64,000 nt of DNA. Origin: Casuarius casuarius (lineage: Eukaryota > Chordata > Aves > Casuariiformes > Casuariidae). Of this stretch, positions 1 to 13,300 are shown in pieces. The notes beneath the pieces were generated by a model. The model was not told the origin of the DNA. It searched no databases and worked only from the letters and a program-made list of their open reading frames with translations. The translations under genes and the position numbers were made by a program. The stretch's first letter is position 1. Each line of letters begins with the position of its first letter. The stretch spans positions 186,001-250,000 of the forward strand of contig PTFA01000035.1 of NCBI GenBank assembly GCA_003342895.1, written 5' to 3'.

Positions 1-1240
1 TGGAATTTGTTTGAGCTTTGTGATACAGTGATCCCTACAGCTTTGGCAGTTAGCCATTCACTGTACTCAGCATTACACACACGTTATAAGAACCATCCAG
101 TCCAGGTAAATGGCAAGTTGGAGAATGGAATTTTCACCAATGTATGGACAAGAAAGTGTTGGTAGAAAGTTATATTTATTTATAAAAATACGTTCAAAGT
201 GTTTGACACCAGTCAGTAGATAAACTAAATAAAATACAAGCCTTCCAACTTTCTCAGGTACAGCCTTAGGCACACACACCACCCTCTTGTATTCTTCTTC
301 TCTAGCTCCCTTAAAACCTGAGGAGATGTGCTGCTTAGCAGCACGGTTTCTAGTGTGAAGATTGCACCTACTCAGCCAGTACATACGCTTATGTGTAAGC
401 ACTGACCTTTGAGGTAAGGTATGAAATCCCTCAGGCTTTGGAGGACACTGAATTTCTGGTCCTACTTTAAGAAGTGCTCTAGATATTAGACTATAACAAC
501 CAAGTGTCAGTACAGCTACAATCACCACATCCTCCTCCAGCAGCAATGTTTTAATACTAAAGATTTGGATACTAAACTCACAGAAGGTTTCATGCTGAGA
601 ACCTTCCTGCAGCCCTATAAGAGCCCAAATCTCATCCCCTTTGGGAGTTTCAGTTAAACTGTTCGCATAAGATAGAAGTTTCTCATTCTCTCTCTCTGTC
701 TTGCCCTCTCACATGCACACACCTCCTACTTTGTGCTGCTCTGCTAAATATGCTCATTTTTTAAAACCCCATTCTGAAACATTTAAGTCATCTTATACAC
801 AAAGCATTCAGTTTACTGCAGGAGACAATTTTGCAGGGACAGGGTGTTAACGGGGACCTCTGCAACTGTCCCTTACAAAATTATATAAGTCTGTCCAGGA
901 GAAAGAAAAAAAAAAAAAGACAACACATGCCCACTGTCTAAGTCCAGTGTCCTTTCTCTCTACTGTAAGCACATGATCACCTTTATTGTATGATCTCCTG
1001 TGCTATTTCAGAGTATTCTAGTGTTCTGAAGACTGATCCAGGGCAGATCAGAAAATATTAAACAGAGTAAGATTTCATTGCCCAAAAGTATCCAATCATC
1101 AGTAAGAGTCACTCTGTACAGAACATACGTCAAAAATACAGATCTAATACATCCAGGTAAAGTGTACTGGAGCAATGTCCTAACAAAAGTCCTAAAGTCC
1201 CCCCCAAAAGTCAGTAAATGTAAGAACAGAAGATCCTTAC
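1..1240 (-). other. Intron 12 of RAPGEF2 (partial)
   Basis: Starts with the donor GTAAGGATC of exon 12 and runs off the left edge. I find no peptide resembling the RA domain, and no exon. A 157-codon open frame at 73-546 on the minus strand matches nothing I recognise and lacks flanking splice signals; I treat it as chance. A short A run lies near 905-919. Confidence 0.8.
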
Positions 1241-1398
1241 CGGGTGTAGTATTGAAATCTAAGATGCGGTGATGAGACTGCAGGAGGTCTGGGTTACTGG
1301 ACGAGAGGGTTCCACTGACGGGCAGAGCCGGAGGAATGTGCTTAGTTTGCCTCAGCCCCACAATGCTGTCATCCTGAGACTGGCCAATTCCAATGTCG
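1241..1398 (-). CDS. RAPGEF2: RAPGEF2 coding exon 12 (residues 551-604, linker before the RA domain)
   Basis: 158 nt, from phase 2 to phase 1. The acceptor follows a long pyrimidine tract (TTCTTTTTTCTCTTTTTCC...GACGCAG) and the donor is CCCG/GTAAGGATC. Encodes [20 protein letters not shown] to [11 protein letters not shown], including a Ser-rich [12 protein letters not shown] segment. The next exon should begin the RA domain with Asp-Leu-Pro-Asp-Gln and lies left of the window. Confidence 0.96.
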
Positions 1399-4300
1399 CT
1401 GCGTCCAGAACGGAAAAAGAGAAAAAAGAAGATCAGGACTTACCAGCGTTCTGAGGTTTGGCCCTACTAGAGGGATGCGGGGATATTTACATCACTTTTT
1501 TTTTCTTTTTTTAAAAAACACTTTCAACAGTTAGTACAGTAATTACTATTCAGAAGTTATTTTTTGAATATTTTTACAGTGGCTAAGATCTTTTCCCAAA
1601 AGGTGGTGGGTGCCTTATTCTTGCATCACCCAGACTCTGGCTAATGCTGCTGGCCCCTCAGGGCAGTTCACAAGCTCTGACTTTCACGAGTCTTTCACTA
1701 CTATCACAGACAGGATTTAGAGCTGTACTTCGGGGGTTATCGTGGCTAAAACTGCGTACTCAGATTTTTGTATAGGTCAATGAGGATTGTTAAGAACATC
1801 CATTTGAGCCTTCCTACCCTGTATTACCTTCTCGGAGTTTGTCTTGACTGAGTCAAATGGAAGCAAGGCCAACTAGCTCCGAAGGGCTAGGTAAGTACCT
1901 ACAAGTGGGGCAGTACGGGCATCCCATCCACAGTGCTCGACGGCTGCAGATAAAGCACTCTGCGACCAAGAAGGATTTTGTCTACCAAACCATGGAGCTA
2001 GAGCTAGACTGACTGGAGACAGAGAGATATCATCTGATAATAGTGGGCACTAATAAGCTCGTTGCTTTTGAATTCATAATCAACAAGCGAAGCAAAACAA
2101 CGGGTACAGGGTACAGAGCTGAGGGACTAGCTACTGAAGGATATAGCCAAAAGTCCTGCGTAAAATGCTCTGAGGATGGAAATGTTGAATGGCAGCCATT
2201 ATAGAAAATAGAAATAATTTAAAATGCACCCATTATAGACAAAGGAATTTTTTTAAAAGGCTGCCTAGCACATCTGTATCTACACATGTAAATAAAGCAT
2301 AAATCGGAAGTGGGCTTTCATTGCAAACTGCTGCAACTCTAGAACGTCAAGCCACTAAGTTAAACAAAGCAACACAAACAGCACTCATATGCTAACTTTT
2401 GGCACTTTAAGTTGTTGTATAGTCTTCCATCCATTCACAGAAAACCTACACAGAAGTAATTAAGGGCCTGATCAGTTATCCTTGCAGGTTTGTTACAGAA
2501 AAAGCATCCTTTTGTGGTTTACCCAGCGCACACTCGTACCACTTCTGTAAGTGCTGGGAACTGAGCAATGCTTTAGGGAGGACGGCATCGCTGGGCATTC
2601 GAGGCACAATTTTAATTGCACCGATACAGTAACTGCTTTTTAGAAGGAAATGTCATTAGAAAAGGGTTTGGCGGCATGCTCTTTTTTGTAGTTTTGTTTT
2701 TAAAAGCCAGATAACCCTGCATTACCAAAATATTTCATAAAGCACGAACCTCAGGAAAAATCCAAGCCCACCAGAAAGAACAGCTCTAGGATCTCTCGCA
2801 AACCAAAGTTGAGCTGAACCTGAACATCCTGTTTTTGTACTTCCACATAAAGCCCAAGACTGCGACAAGCAGCGATGGTTAATTCAGCACACAACACTTT
2901 TATGCTAAGCCACAGGCAAGCATCTCCGATACAGCTAAAAAGCCCTCCCAGTGACTGATCTGCTGTTGCTCAAGCAGGACGCTCCCCCCACACGCGTGAA
3001 GAAAACAAGTAACCAAAGAACCTCCGAGGCCCCAGAGCCCCATGGTGCCTTGTGCCCTGGTGGTACCAGCATCGACGGGGTGTATTTCATAGCTGTGCTA
3101 ACACCAGTATTTTCTTTAACTGCGAGCCAGATGACAAAAACCTCCTCCCCTCCCCTTTCACTGAGCTGTTTCGATAACATTATGTATTCCTTTTTGGGGT
3201 TGTTATATAATCCTGTCATGCTTCATTATACCTATTCTGTGCGTCATACCTGAAGTAGCTTCAGTAAAGTAGATCAACCAACAACTTTTTTTTTTTTTTT
3301 TTTTTTAAAAAGGTAATGTTTCTAAAGTTCTCTTAGCTACCCAGCAAGCATTCCTATCTCAAACGGGAAAGTATTTATCATTCTACTCAGCTTACACTGT
3401 TTTTAAAATTCAGAAGTCACTGAGGTGTTGATCTAAGTCATGCAAAAAAGAAACGAACCCCAGAAGTTTCAGATATAAATGGCAGTACTAGAAGACTCCA
3501 GGTCTCATGGAGATCTACTGCACTCATTGCTACCTCAGATATCTTAGGTCAGAGAAAGGAGATTGTAGCTTTAAAGCAAAGACATAATATATTTCTCTTG
3601 CTTCATGTATGCATTTGCCAGGCAGGAAGATAGATAGAATTAATTAAATAATAACTTTCCTGCTGGATAACAAACATGGTAGAAGGCATAATGACATGGC
3701 AGAACTGTCTAAATCTTTCTGCTCTCAAAATACAGTATATTATGCATCCTACTGAAGGGCCATAACCGGACAGGAGAGAGAAGGGTTTCTTTTTGTCTGG
3801 GATGCTCTGCTATGGATCAGGCAAAACTTTGCTAGAGGGTGAGGTGGGGCCCACGGTTAATCCTTTCAGGAGTAACAGAGCCCACAGACTACAAAAAAGC
3901 TTCTGGATTCGGAGGGGTGACAAGTACAAAAAGCAAGGAGCCCGAAGAGGGGCTGTAGCCAGAGGCGCACTTCAAGACAAGCGTCACAGCTGATGGACAG
4001 AAGATTTCCCAGGAACCTACAGGAAATGGTGCTGTTCGCTCAGTTCAGGAAGTTACTGAAAGTTATCGGACTAAAAGGCACAACTGAAGGAAGAGATCAT
4101 CCCCTGCTCAAAATGCTTCACCCTCGATACTGGTTTAACATCTCATGAAGCAGACAAGTTCTCTCTATTTAAAGAGTTACTTCTTTCTAGTTTAAAGATT
4201 GGTTTTACTTGGACACTAAAGACCCCGGAAGCCTCTGCAGCGCTCAGCAGACGGTGGACAGCTTTACCTCAAGGCTGGGAGACTGACTAGTGAAGTCTAC

Positions 4301-7300
4301 CTACCTACCTCAGTTAACTGTTAAATACAAGTTAATTGGCTTTTTCATCCCTCTTAATTTTTTGTTTTTAAGAACATATGAAAATAGACGAAGTCCTTTA
4401 ACATATGCAATAATGTTAATTATTAGGAAGATCACAATAGAAGTTTCAGTGCAAGAGGGGGAAAAAAGCACACACAGAAAAGTCTACAGCCACACATCTC
4501 TACACAGAAACAATGCAGACACAAGCAACTGAACATCAACAGGCTTTGAAGACAAATTGCTATATATAACATAAGAAGTAAGGCTAGCAAAACGAAAATA
4601 AAATAGGTCAAGTATATTGTTTTTCTGACTCTTACCGGAAAAGGTCCCTGCACAGAAAAAGTGCAAAAATGAAAGGAATCAACAAAGGAAAAAAAAAGAA
4701 AAAGAAATCCAACAACAGAAGTTTATGCAAAAATCTGTGAACAATGGGAAACAATGCAAAAAATCACACTCAACAGTATGCATGGCTCATCAGACCTCAA
4801 AGGAACAAACAGACGAGACTGGTGACATAAGAGAGAACATTTAAAAGAAACAACGTAAAATGAGGATTTAGAGTCTCTGCTGCTGAAACTTCTCTGCTTC
4901 ATTTTAAGAAAGATCTATTATTTGGATACAGTAATTTATATTCACCCTTTACACCAATAACATTTTACTTATCTTGCTGCTAATGAAGTTTCAGAACAGT
5001 ATTCATCTTTCTTCAGTGTGAATACCTAATATTAGTCAAGCAAACATTTCTTTTTAAATAATAGAAGAAAAAAACTAGATCTTCAGCAGAAGTTTCATTT
5101 TCGCAACGGCCCATAGAATAGATTTTTCCAATAAGATTTAGAAAAGAAAAATGAGAGAAAACACTAATTACACATCATCCACCTGCTACAATTCATTTTT
5201 CTCATTTTCACATTCATTCCATTGATACTATCTGTCTTCAATGAGAAACAGATTTCCATAAAAGACTTTTTCTTCTATAGCTTCTAACAAACTCCATCAG
5301 AAATCTATTTCTAAAATGTGTTCATAGAATAAAAAGGTATCAGATATCACATCCAGATAAAAGATATCAGATACAATACCATCAAATATCTTTTAGCTTT
5401 CATATAAGAATTCTAAATTTGATTGGGGATTTTAATTTCAGTCTCCCTTGTGGGAGTATGCAGAAATACCTACAGACTGCCAGAATGTACAAGCAAACCT
5501 GCTTGTTGAGCTAACCTCAGATTAACTGCCTAGGATGCTTCCAGTTAACAGTCATCTTAACAGAAAACGGTAAATGATATAAAAATTACTTATGCCATCG
5601 CTGCATCTATAAGAACTGAAACCTGTCCACAGAGATGGACACGGAGATGCACTGTCTTAGTGTTAGGAGTCTGATTTTTCAAATATTCAGACTAGTATTT
5701 TCTAGTCTGAAATTAGCAAGTTAACAGACTAGATGAAGAAAAACGCCAATATTTTTGCAGATATAAAAGCGTTTGCATTAACAAACATAAGTAACATAAC
5801 AAATTATTAAAGTTTAACACAGAGCAAATATTTAACAGGAAATTAAAGACGACTCACTTGTATGGTTTCTGAGGCAGGATACTGATTCGAGTCTTGTCAA
5901 GTATCTTCTTTAATTTGTTTCTTCCCCCAACTGTGTTGGCTTTACTTTTCTTATTTACTTTTTCTAATCCTATTACCTGCTCCACATCAACAGCAAGGTC
6001 TGGGATGGAATAACGACTTGCCTTTTTAATATCACCAATTTTAGGCAGATGGGGAGCACCATTTCTCTTCTCCTCTGACAACCGTGTTAGAAGTTCTTTA
6101 AAAACTGCACAAGAGAAAAAAAGAGGGGAAAGGAGATGAACAAAAAAAGAAAGCTCGGTGTACCAGATCAAATGCTAGTCGTTAGGAAAAACTGCTTATC
6201 GCATATGACCTTAATTTAAATATGAGATTTTAAATAATTTTTAAATTTTAAAAAGAACATCCATCACCTGCAGTAAAAATCATAAAATTGGTAAATTGGC
6301 CCAGCTCAGGAAAGAAATATACTGGATGATCACATGATTGCATGGATCACGTCAACAGAAGCACTTTGACTTTTCAACTGAAGGACAGGTTTCTGCAGGA
6401 TAGTAGCATGCATAAAAAGAGCCCATTAAACAAAGATGAGATAAGAAAACTAACAACTGAGAAGGGAGGTTTTAAACTAGCAACAAAAGCTCACAGATGG
6501 ACAAGAAATAATTAGCACCAGGAACAAAAGTCAGAAATCAGAGGGGAAATGGAAATTGTAACAAGGTCATAGGAAAAGCATGTGAAAACAGCTAGACATC
6601 TTGGATATTTGACAAGGCTGCTGTGCCCAACTGCCGGATGTACAAGAAAACATGAAGTCTTGGAAGGCTGACAGACTGGCTGCGGCATAATCAAAAACAC
6701 AGTCAAGGGCTAAACCTGCTACTGCTCCCTCCTGTCTACCTCCCCTCTCTAGCAAAGAGTCATCCCTGAGGCAGGAACAGCTGATGCGCTGGTGAACGAG
6801 ATGATCATCATCTGCAGTTTTTAACTTGGCAAAAATGTTGGTAAATACATCATACAAAAAAATCTGATGTGGAGAGTAAGTGAGATGTTCTGAATGAGAG
6901 TGGCAGTGCCCATGCATAGATGGAGAAAGTTGTAATAATGAACGAAGATCCTGAAGTTATGAAACTGTGCTGAGAAGGCTTGTTTTAGGAAGAGAGAAAA
7001 CTTTGTATTCTCAACAGTTCCTCCTTACTAGAAGTGGAATACCTTAGATGAAAACAACCATAAAATAAGAAAGTATTTAAAGAGAGTGAAGAGTAAGAAA
7101 AGCAGAATAAACAGTCAAAGAATATGCGCTAGGCGGGGTCTCGAGAAGACAAAACTAAAAAATAAATGAATGTCAGCCAGCTGGCACTTGCTGAACAAGT
7201 CTATGTCAAATATACAAAAGCAATCTGCTTGAAAATGAAGAAAAACAAAAAGCAAAGAAAGACGCAATTGTCTCTTTGGTATTTTCTAGGAAACTGATTA

Positions 7301-10300
7301 TTAAAAAGAATTGTAGAAAAAGTGGAGACAACGGCGAACAACTAAGGGATGAGTACTAAGGGCAAGGTTTTACACCATTTTGTCTTAAATACTCCTCATC
7401 TCCTGAGGTATGTGACAAATTACAAGGGACTCAAAAAGCTTCAAATAAGAGAGAGAAAAATAAATGTGAAGGCAAATAATCTGAGCAAACAGCTGTACTG
7501 TAGAAAACAGTAGGCTGCAGGCTACATAGACAGATTAGATATAAATAAGGAGATGCTATTAAAAAAGGCTACTCTCCTTTGGGGATTTGCTGATAAGGAA
7601 TATCATATGCAAGACACAGGAAGTAACTGTTCTGACATGTTATGGTGTGATTTCAGTATTTGGAGAGGAGCCACAAGATAAAAAAAACTTAGAAAACAAA
7701 TTATGAGGAAATGAAGAAACCAGGTTTAGTCTTTCAAGACTAAAAGAACACGTTATCAAAAAACCCTAATGTGTGAAGGACATTTATAAAGAACTTACTC
7801 CTGTACATAAAAAATGAGCACATATTGCAGAACAAGCATATACTGATACTAAGAAATGTCTTTGAATTATTAGGGTGGCAGAATATTAGCATCTTTTCTG
7901 CAAAGAAATAATAAAATGTTCCCTAGGAAACATACTTGACAAATGTTTTTTGTCTAAGCATACTTAATCATTGCTTAGTGAAGTGACATCCTGTGGTAAT
8001 ACCCTACCTATTTGTGATGAAGAACCTGATTCTGAAAGAGAGATGTTGGGAATGTATCGCTGAATCGCCTGAACGATCCAAGCATGCAGTTGTAAAGATC
8101 AAGTTGGAGGAAAAAAAAGGAGGGAAAAGAGAAAGAGGAAGAAAATAGATTTGGAGGGCAGCAAGAGTGTTTTCACCTGGCTAGCATGAAGGTTTTTATT
8201 AATCTTGCTGCACTGAAAAAGTATGAACAAATACAGAAGAAAATTAATATCACTAAAAACCTGAAATTCCAGAAGAGGCTTCTTTCCTGGGAAAGTACTA
8301 AATATTATACAAAAACACTTTCTAGAAGTGGAGGCTAAATGGTCCCACAAGTTCCTCTTCATCCTAAAACACAGACTTGCGAGAGTGAAGTCACTTCATA
8401 AGACCTATTTGTAAATTTTTCTCTGCAATTTTGATACAATGTATTTTAGGGCCTACAAACTTCCTTCTTTTCCTATTCTTCCCACCTCTGAAATGTTTCG
8501 ACTACAATTACTTTAAACTATTTCCAAACATTAGCTGTACAAAAATCAAAGACTCCACCTAAAGTTAGAGCAAAAGTTGGAACAAAAAGCGCACACGAAC
8601 TTACCAAATAAATTGGTTTTCACAGTGATAGACAGATGAGTGTTATTTCTAAGGATTTCCATGGCTTTTGACAGCTGAATGTTTTCAAAGTTTTGACCAT
8701 TCACTTCCAGTATCTAAAAATACAAACAGGTAGTGTTATTTTTATTTAGCAGAAAAAAAGAAAAGAAAAAAGAGAAAAGCATTTTAAAAATACCTACCTG
8801 GTCTCCACGTTTCAAGCCTGCTTCTGTAGCTTTGCTACCAAAGTCTACACTGTCCACAAAGATTCCAAATCCCTTTTCTGACCCTCCCAGCAAGATAAAA
8901 GGCAAAGGGGCTTCTCGAGATGGCTTTGTTAAGGTTATCAATCTTCGTTTAGCTTTAGCAGCACAAGCAATATTTAACAGCCTCAAATGTCCACCCATTT
9001 TCTACAAAAGAATGAGAAAAGCATAATGAGTTATATGTAAAACAGTCTGACTACTTGCTGCCATCCCAAATTGTCAGAAAAATTCGTTCTTACCTCTCTC
9101 TCCAAATTGTTCTCAAATTCCTCCAGAAATCGAGTCATAGCAGGATCTCCTTCAAAATCGTTGAAGTGATTGTTCACCCACAACAATACTACCCGTGTAA
9201 CCTGAAAATTAATCAGTAACATGAAGATTTTCCAGGAACAACCACATCAGCACTATTGCTAAGTCCTTAGAAATACCCCTTATTAGAGATTATGTAAAAT
9301 TCAGTTGGGGAAACCTAAATATTACGGGTCCAAAGCTCATGTCACTGACACGTAACAATGTACCAGGATGACAGAACGAAACAAGTATTAAAATGACTTA
9401 GGAATTAAATTGCACTAAGAAAACTAAGAGTTCAAAAATTAACACTGGCTGTATCCAATTTGTTTACGAGTAGGGAACGGACCATGCAGGTAAAGGACAC
9501 CAAGGGAGATCCACCTGTGACTTGCATGAACACTTTCCTGTTTATGCACATTTCCAAGTTTGTTCTGTCCTTAATTCTTGTAGCATGCAATCACAAAAGC
9601 TTCCTATATTGTTTTATACTGACTCTTCAAACTTACAAAACTTTAGATAAGCCACCACTAACTTCATTAGGCATTTTCCTGTGTAAGAGAACTATTGTAT
9701 GTTTACAGAGGCAGGAAAGAGGAGCTATTGTGAGAAGCAGGAAAGAGCTCTTGGAGTGAATATATGCAATTCTTAATTCTCATCTTTAGATTAAACCTTT
9801 CCATTTATTCTTCCTCCTTTCTCCCTGTCCACCCCTACTCCTCCCAGCCACTATGACTATGAAGTTCAGAAGGATATCATGTGGTATTTCACAGTATGGT
9901 AAGAAAAAACCTAAAGGAATACTATCAACTAGTATTATTGAAGGTAAGGCCACAAAGAACTACATTTTTTCTTTTAATTTATGCTTCCACCATAAAATTT
10001 GATCTTAGTATGCAATTTGACCTGGAAAATCAGCAGCAGTGGTCCTGACAAAATAAAAAGATGTTTGATATTCAGAATGAAAACAGATTCATACAATTTT
10101 TAAAAGATTCTTGAATCAAGAATGATTGTGCCACTCAGTTATCTCAAAAATACAGCTACATTTCTTCTGTTACGTGGGGAAAGCAAGTTTGGCCAGGGGA
10201 GGGGAAGGAAGGCTAAATATCTGAAGAACTGGAGTTTAGGAACAAAATCTCATACAAACGTTAATTGTACAAAGCTGATCACTACCAGTTCACTGCATCT

Positions 10301-13300
10301 GCTCAACACCAAAGCCCTTGTAGCCGCTTGTGCTAAAGATCTAAGGCTAGAGCAACCTAAAATAAACACCGACATCCTCACGGGAACTGTATGGGAGATG
10401 TATTGTGTTTATACAGTTGCCAACTAGGTTCCTATATATCTGGTAAAGCGAGTGAATTTAGAAGAATTGCTGAAATTCATGACCAAACTAGTCAACTATT
10501 TTAGAACTGTTTAGGCAGTTTAGATTTCTAAAAGGAGATAACTGCATGCTACATGTGTTGCAGCTCCTAGTCATTGTTAAGTAGGCTAGGGGTAGCATTT
10601 CTGGCATATTTGAGATTTTTCCATCTTTAAAACTGAAGACAAAACTTCCTTCCTTTTGCTTTAACTTCTGCGCTGTTTTTCATTAATATGGATCACACTG
10701 GAAGATCCAGATAAAGGTCTATTTAAATTTAGGCTATTCACAGATTGTTTTAAAATGGCTGAGAAGTTTCAAGCCATCCCATGTAACATATTTTAAATCA
10801 TTGCAGTGATAGTTTCAAAATCAATGCTGCTTTCAAAGTTGTGACTTACTACAGCACCCAACACACACTGCATTGAAAAGAGTTGAACACCGATTTCCAG
10901 AAGAATGAATGCCATTACTTATACCACACAGAGGAACAACATTAAAAGAAGATTAAACGTGCAAAGTCAAGTACTCTAGTGTATCTAAAGATTTTTTACT
11001 AGTGATTTACATTTGACGAAGCTGTATATAACTGAAAATAGAGCACGGAAGTGTGAGGCACTGTATAGCCTCAATAGACAGTGCTATCAGTGTGCCAAAA
11101 CTGATTATACATGGCCTTATTTTCCTATCATGGCAGTTTTGTTTGGGGTAAGGGGTGTTTAGTTACTTTTCTGTGTTTTTTTTTTTAATGCTGTGTAAGT
11201 CTCAACAAGAAAAAGGCTCAATAAATTCTTTACAGTGGCTATATTTTCTAATGTCTTCATATAAAAAGAAGTTATCACAAAGTGATTGCCAAGTTCTGTT
11301 CACTAGTATTATGTAAGGAAAACAACTTGGTTAAATGTTCAAGTTTCAAGGCAAAATAGAATTCTATTGAATAATATTAAATAAGAACGCTAGTTACTGG
11401 AAAATAACTTTTGCTGTATTTACAAGCAACTAATTTATGTTGTAAAAACACAAGGTAAAACAACTCCCTTGAACACATTAGTATTTGAAATAAAGTACAC
11501 TTAAAAAAAAGAAAGACTTTTATCCACATATTCTGCTGTTAAAATTTGTCACTATGATTTGTGTCTTTTTCAGCTATAGCCACTCTCTTGAAAATATAAT
11601 AAACATTTTTATTTTATTCTTACTAACTTATATTTCAATGCAAACAATAACAGGTATATAATTTAGGGGATTTTAACCTTATCCCTGAGGCTGGGGTCAT
11701 TGAACCACTCCAACAACTTCTTGCCCACTTCCATTGGGCTGGAAAGAAAGGTCCGATATGTCAACAGGAAATCTTCTATAAATGTTGGATCCACCACAGA
11801 GTGTTCTTCCACCAGATGCATTGTTAATCTTTCAGCTGTTCCCTGTAACAAATAAATCCTTCTTTATTAAAATACATTTTAAGTAAATGCAAATTTGCTG
11901 TCTGGTAACATACTTATGATACATTAAACTAGAAAGAATAATAAGAGCATGTACTGACTGATGAACTAAGTAAACATAATAGCTTAATCATTGCAATAAG
12001 AAATTTAATAAATTTCTGTAATTAAGTTATACAGAAATGATTTAATTATCAATGTCTGTAATTCTAAACAGAAAAACTACAAGTATTAACCCTTTATTTC
12101 AAAGTGTTAATACTTTTGAATACATATCTCAATTAATCCTGGGCCTTATTTACCAAGTCTAGATGTCTATGGAGCATGCATGACTTTTGCAAGCCTCTCC
12201 ATCTTTTGCTTTTACCTTGATGACAATGTGACCTTTTCTTGTTCCAGTGCGATCAAGCTCCCTGTGCTCCTTCACCATCACAATCTCCCCTTCCTCTTCT
12301 ACCTTCTGCATGTTCTTTTCTACTTGATTGAGGATGCGGCAATAATCTTGCTGGGCTATACAAACAAACTGGAAGAATCATCACACACGAGTATTAAAAG
12401 AGAAAGTCTTCAGAAAACTGTTTAGACTTACGATGCATTTACTCTATTATTATAAAAGATCTCTCAAGCCACAGTTGGCCAAATTTGTCTGTCCAGCAGT
12501 TCAACTATAGTAAGCTGATGAATACTCAAGTACGGTAATTCCATTGCAATTTTGCACTTAGAAGAGATCAAGATTCATCAGTGCAAAACGATTCAGCATT
12601 ACTAGGCATTTTTGTTTAGCTGCTTTTCTCTCTCCCTCTGCTGGAGAGGAAGGTCAGTATTCTATCCAGTATTTTTCCCTCACATTTTAGCTTTTACGTG
12701 GTATTTAAAAGGTGTAAGAAAGAATGAAGGGAAAACCTTATTCTTGATTTTTGTGCCCACTGTTATTGCCAATACTTCTCATTTTTCATAGCAATCATAT
12801 ATGAAGTCGGTCATTACGAACGCCAGCATTTATTTGTTTACATAAGTGCTGGCATACAGAAACACTTTTAGATTAAAGTATAATGCAGAAGAAAAATTTT
12901 CTGCCATCATTGGCTCAGCAAGGTATAAGTGAAAGAATAAATATCTTAAGAATATTCCTAGAACCTACAATATTCAAATATAACTAAGACCACCAACTCC
13001 AATTTGCAAAACTTTCAGATTGTATTCACAATGAATAATCTTCTGTAACTTGTTAAATGTTTTATACCTTTATTTCTTTTTATGGGTAAATACTGAAGAT
13101 TAAACTGCCTTCTCACATAAACTTGGATCATTAACTGAAAAGTAATTACGTGTTTCTTTTGATTGCTAGATTGTAAATCATCATGTATTTAGGGTAAAGG
13201 CATAAGCTCCACTGAGACAGTATTTTCAACTGCATTCTTCCCAAATCATTTACATAACTTTTGTATTTCCAACAGCTACTACTAGTTGAAACAGTTTTCC

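Larger units (their letters stand above)
1399..5857 (-). other. Intron 11 of RAPGEF2
   Basis: About 4.5 kb of AT-rich intron between exons 11 and 12. It holds the candidate 12-nt microexon (4636-4647), a T21 run at 3286-3306, and an orphan consensus donor 43 nt before exon 12. No other gene is recognisable on either strand. Confidence 0.85.

Noticed and set aside
73..546. 157-codon minus-strand ORF in intron 12
   Set aside because: No family resemblance, no splice signals that would tie it to RAPGEF2, and composition like random intron translation.
4669..4712. A-rich tract next to the 12-nt microexon as a retroposon tail
   Set aside because: There is no element body or target duplication. 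On the transcript strand it is simply the pyrimidine-rich region before the acceptor.
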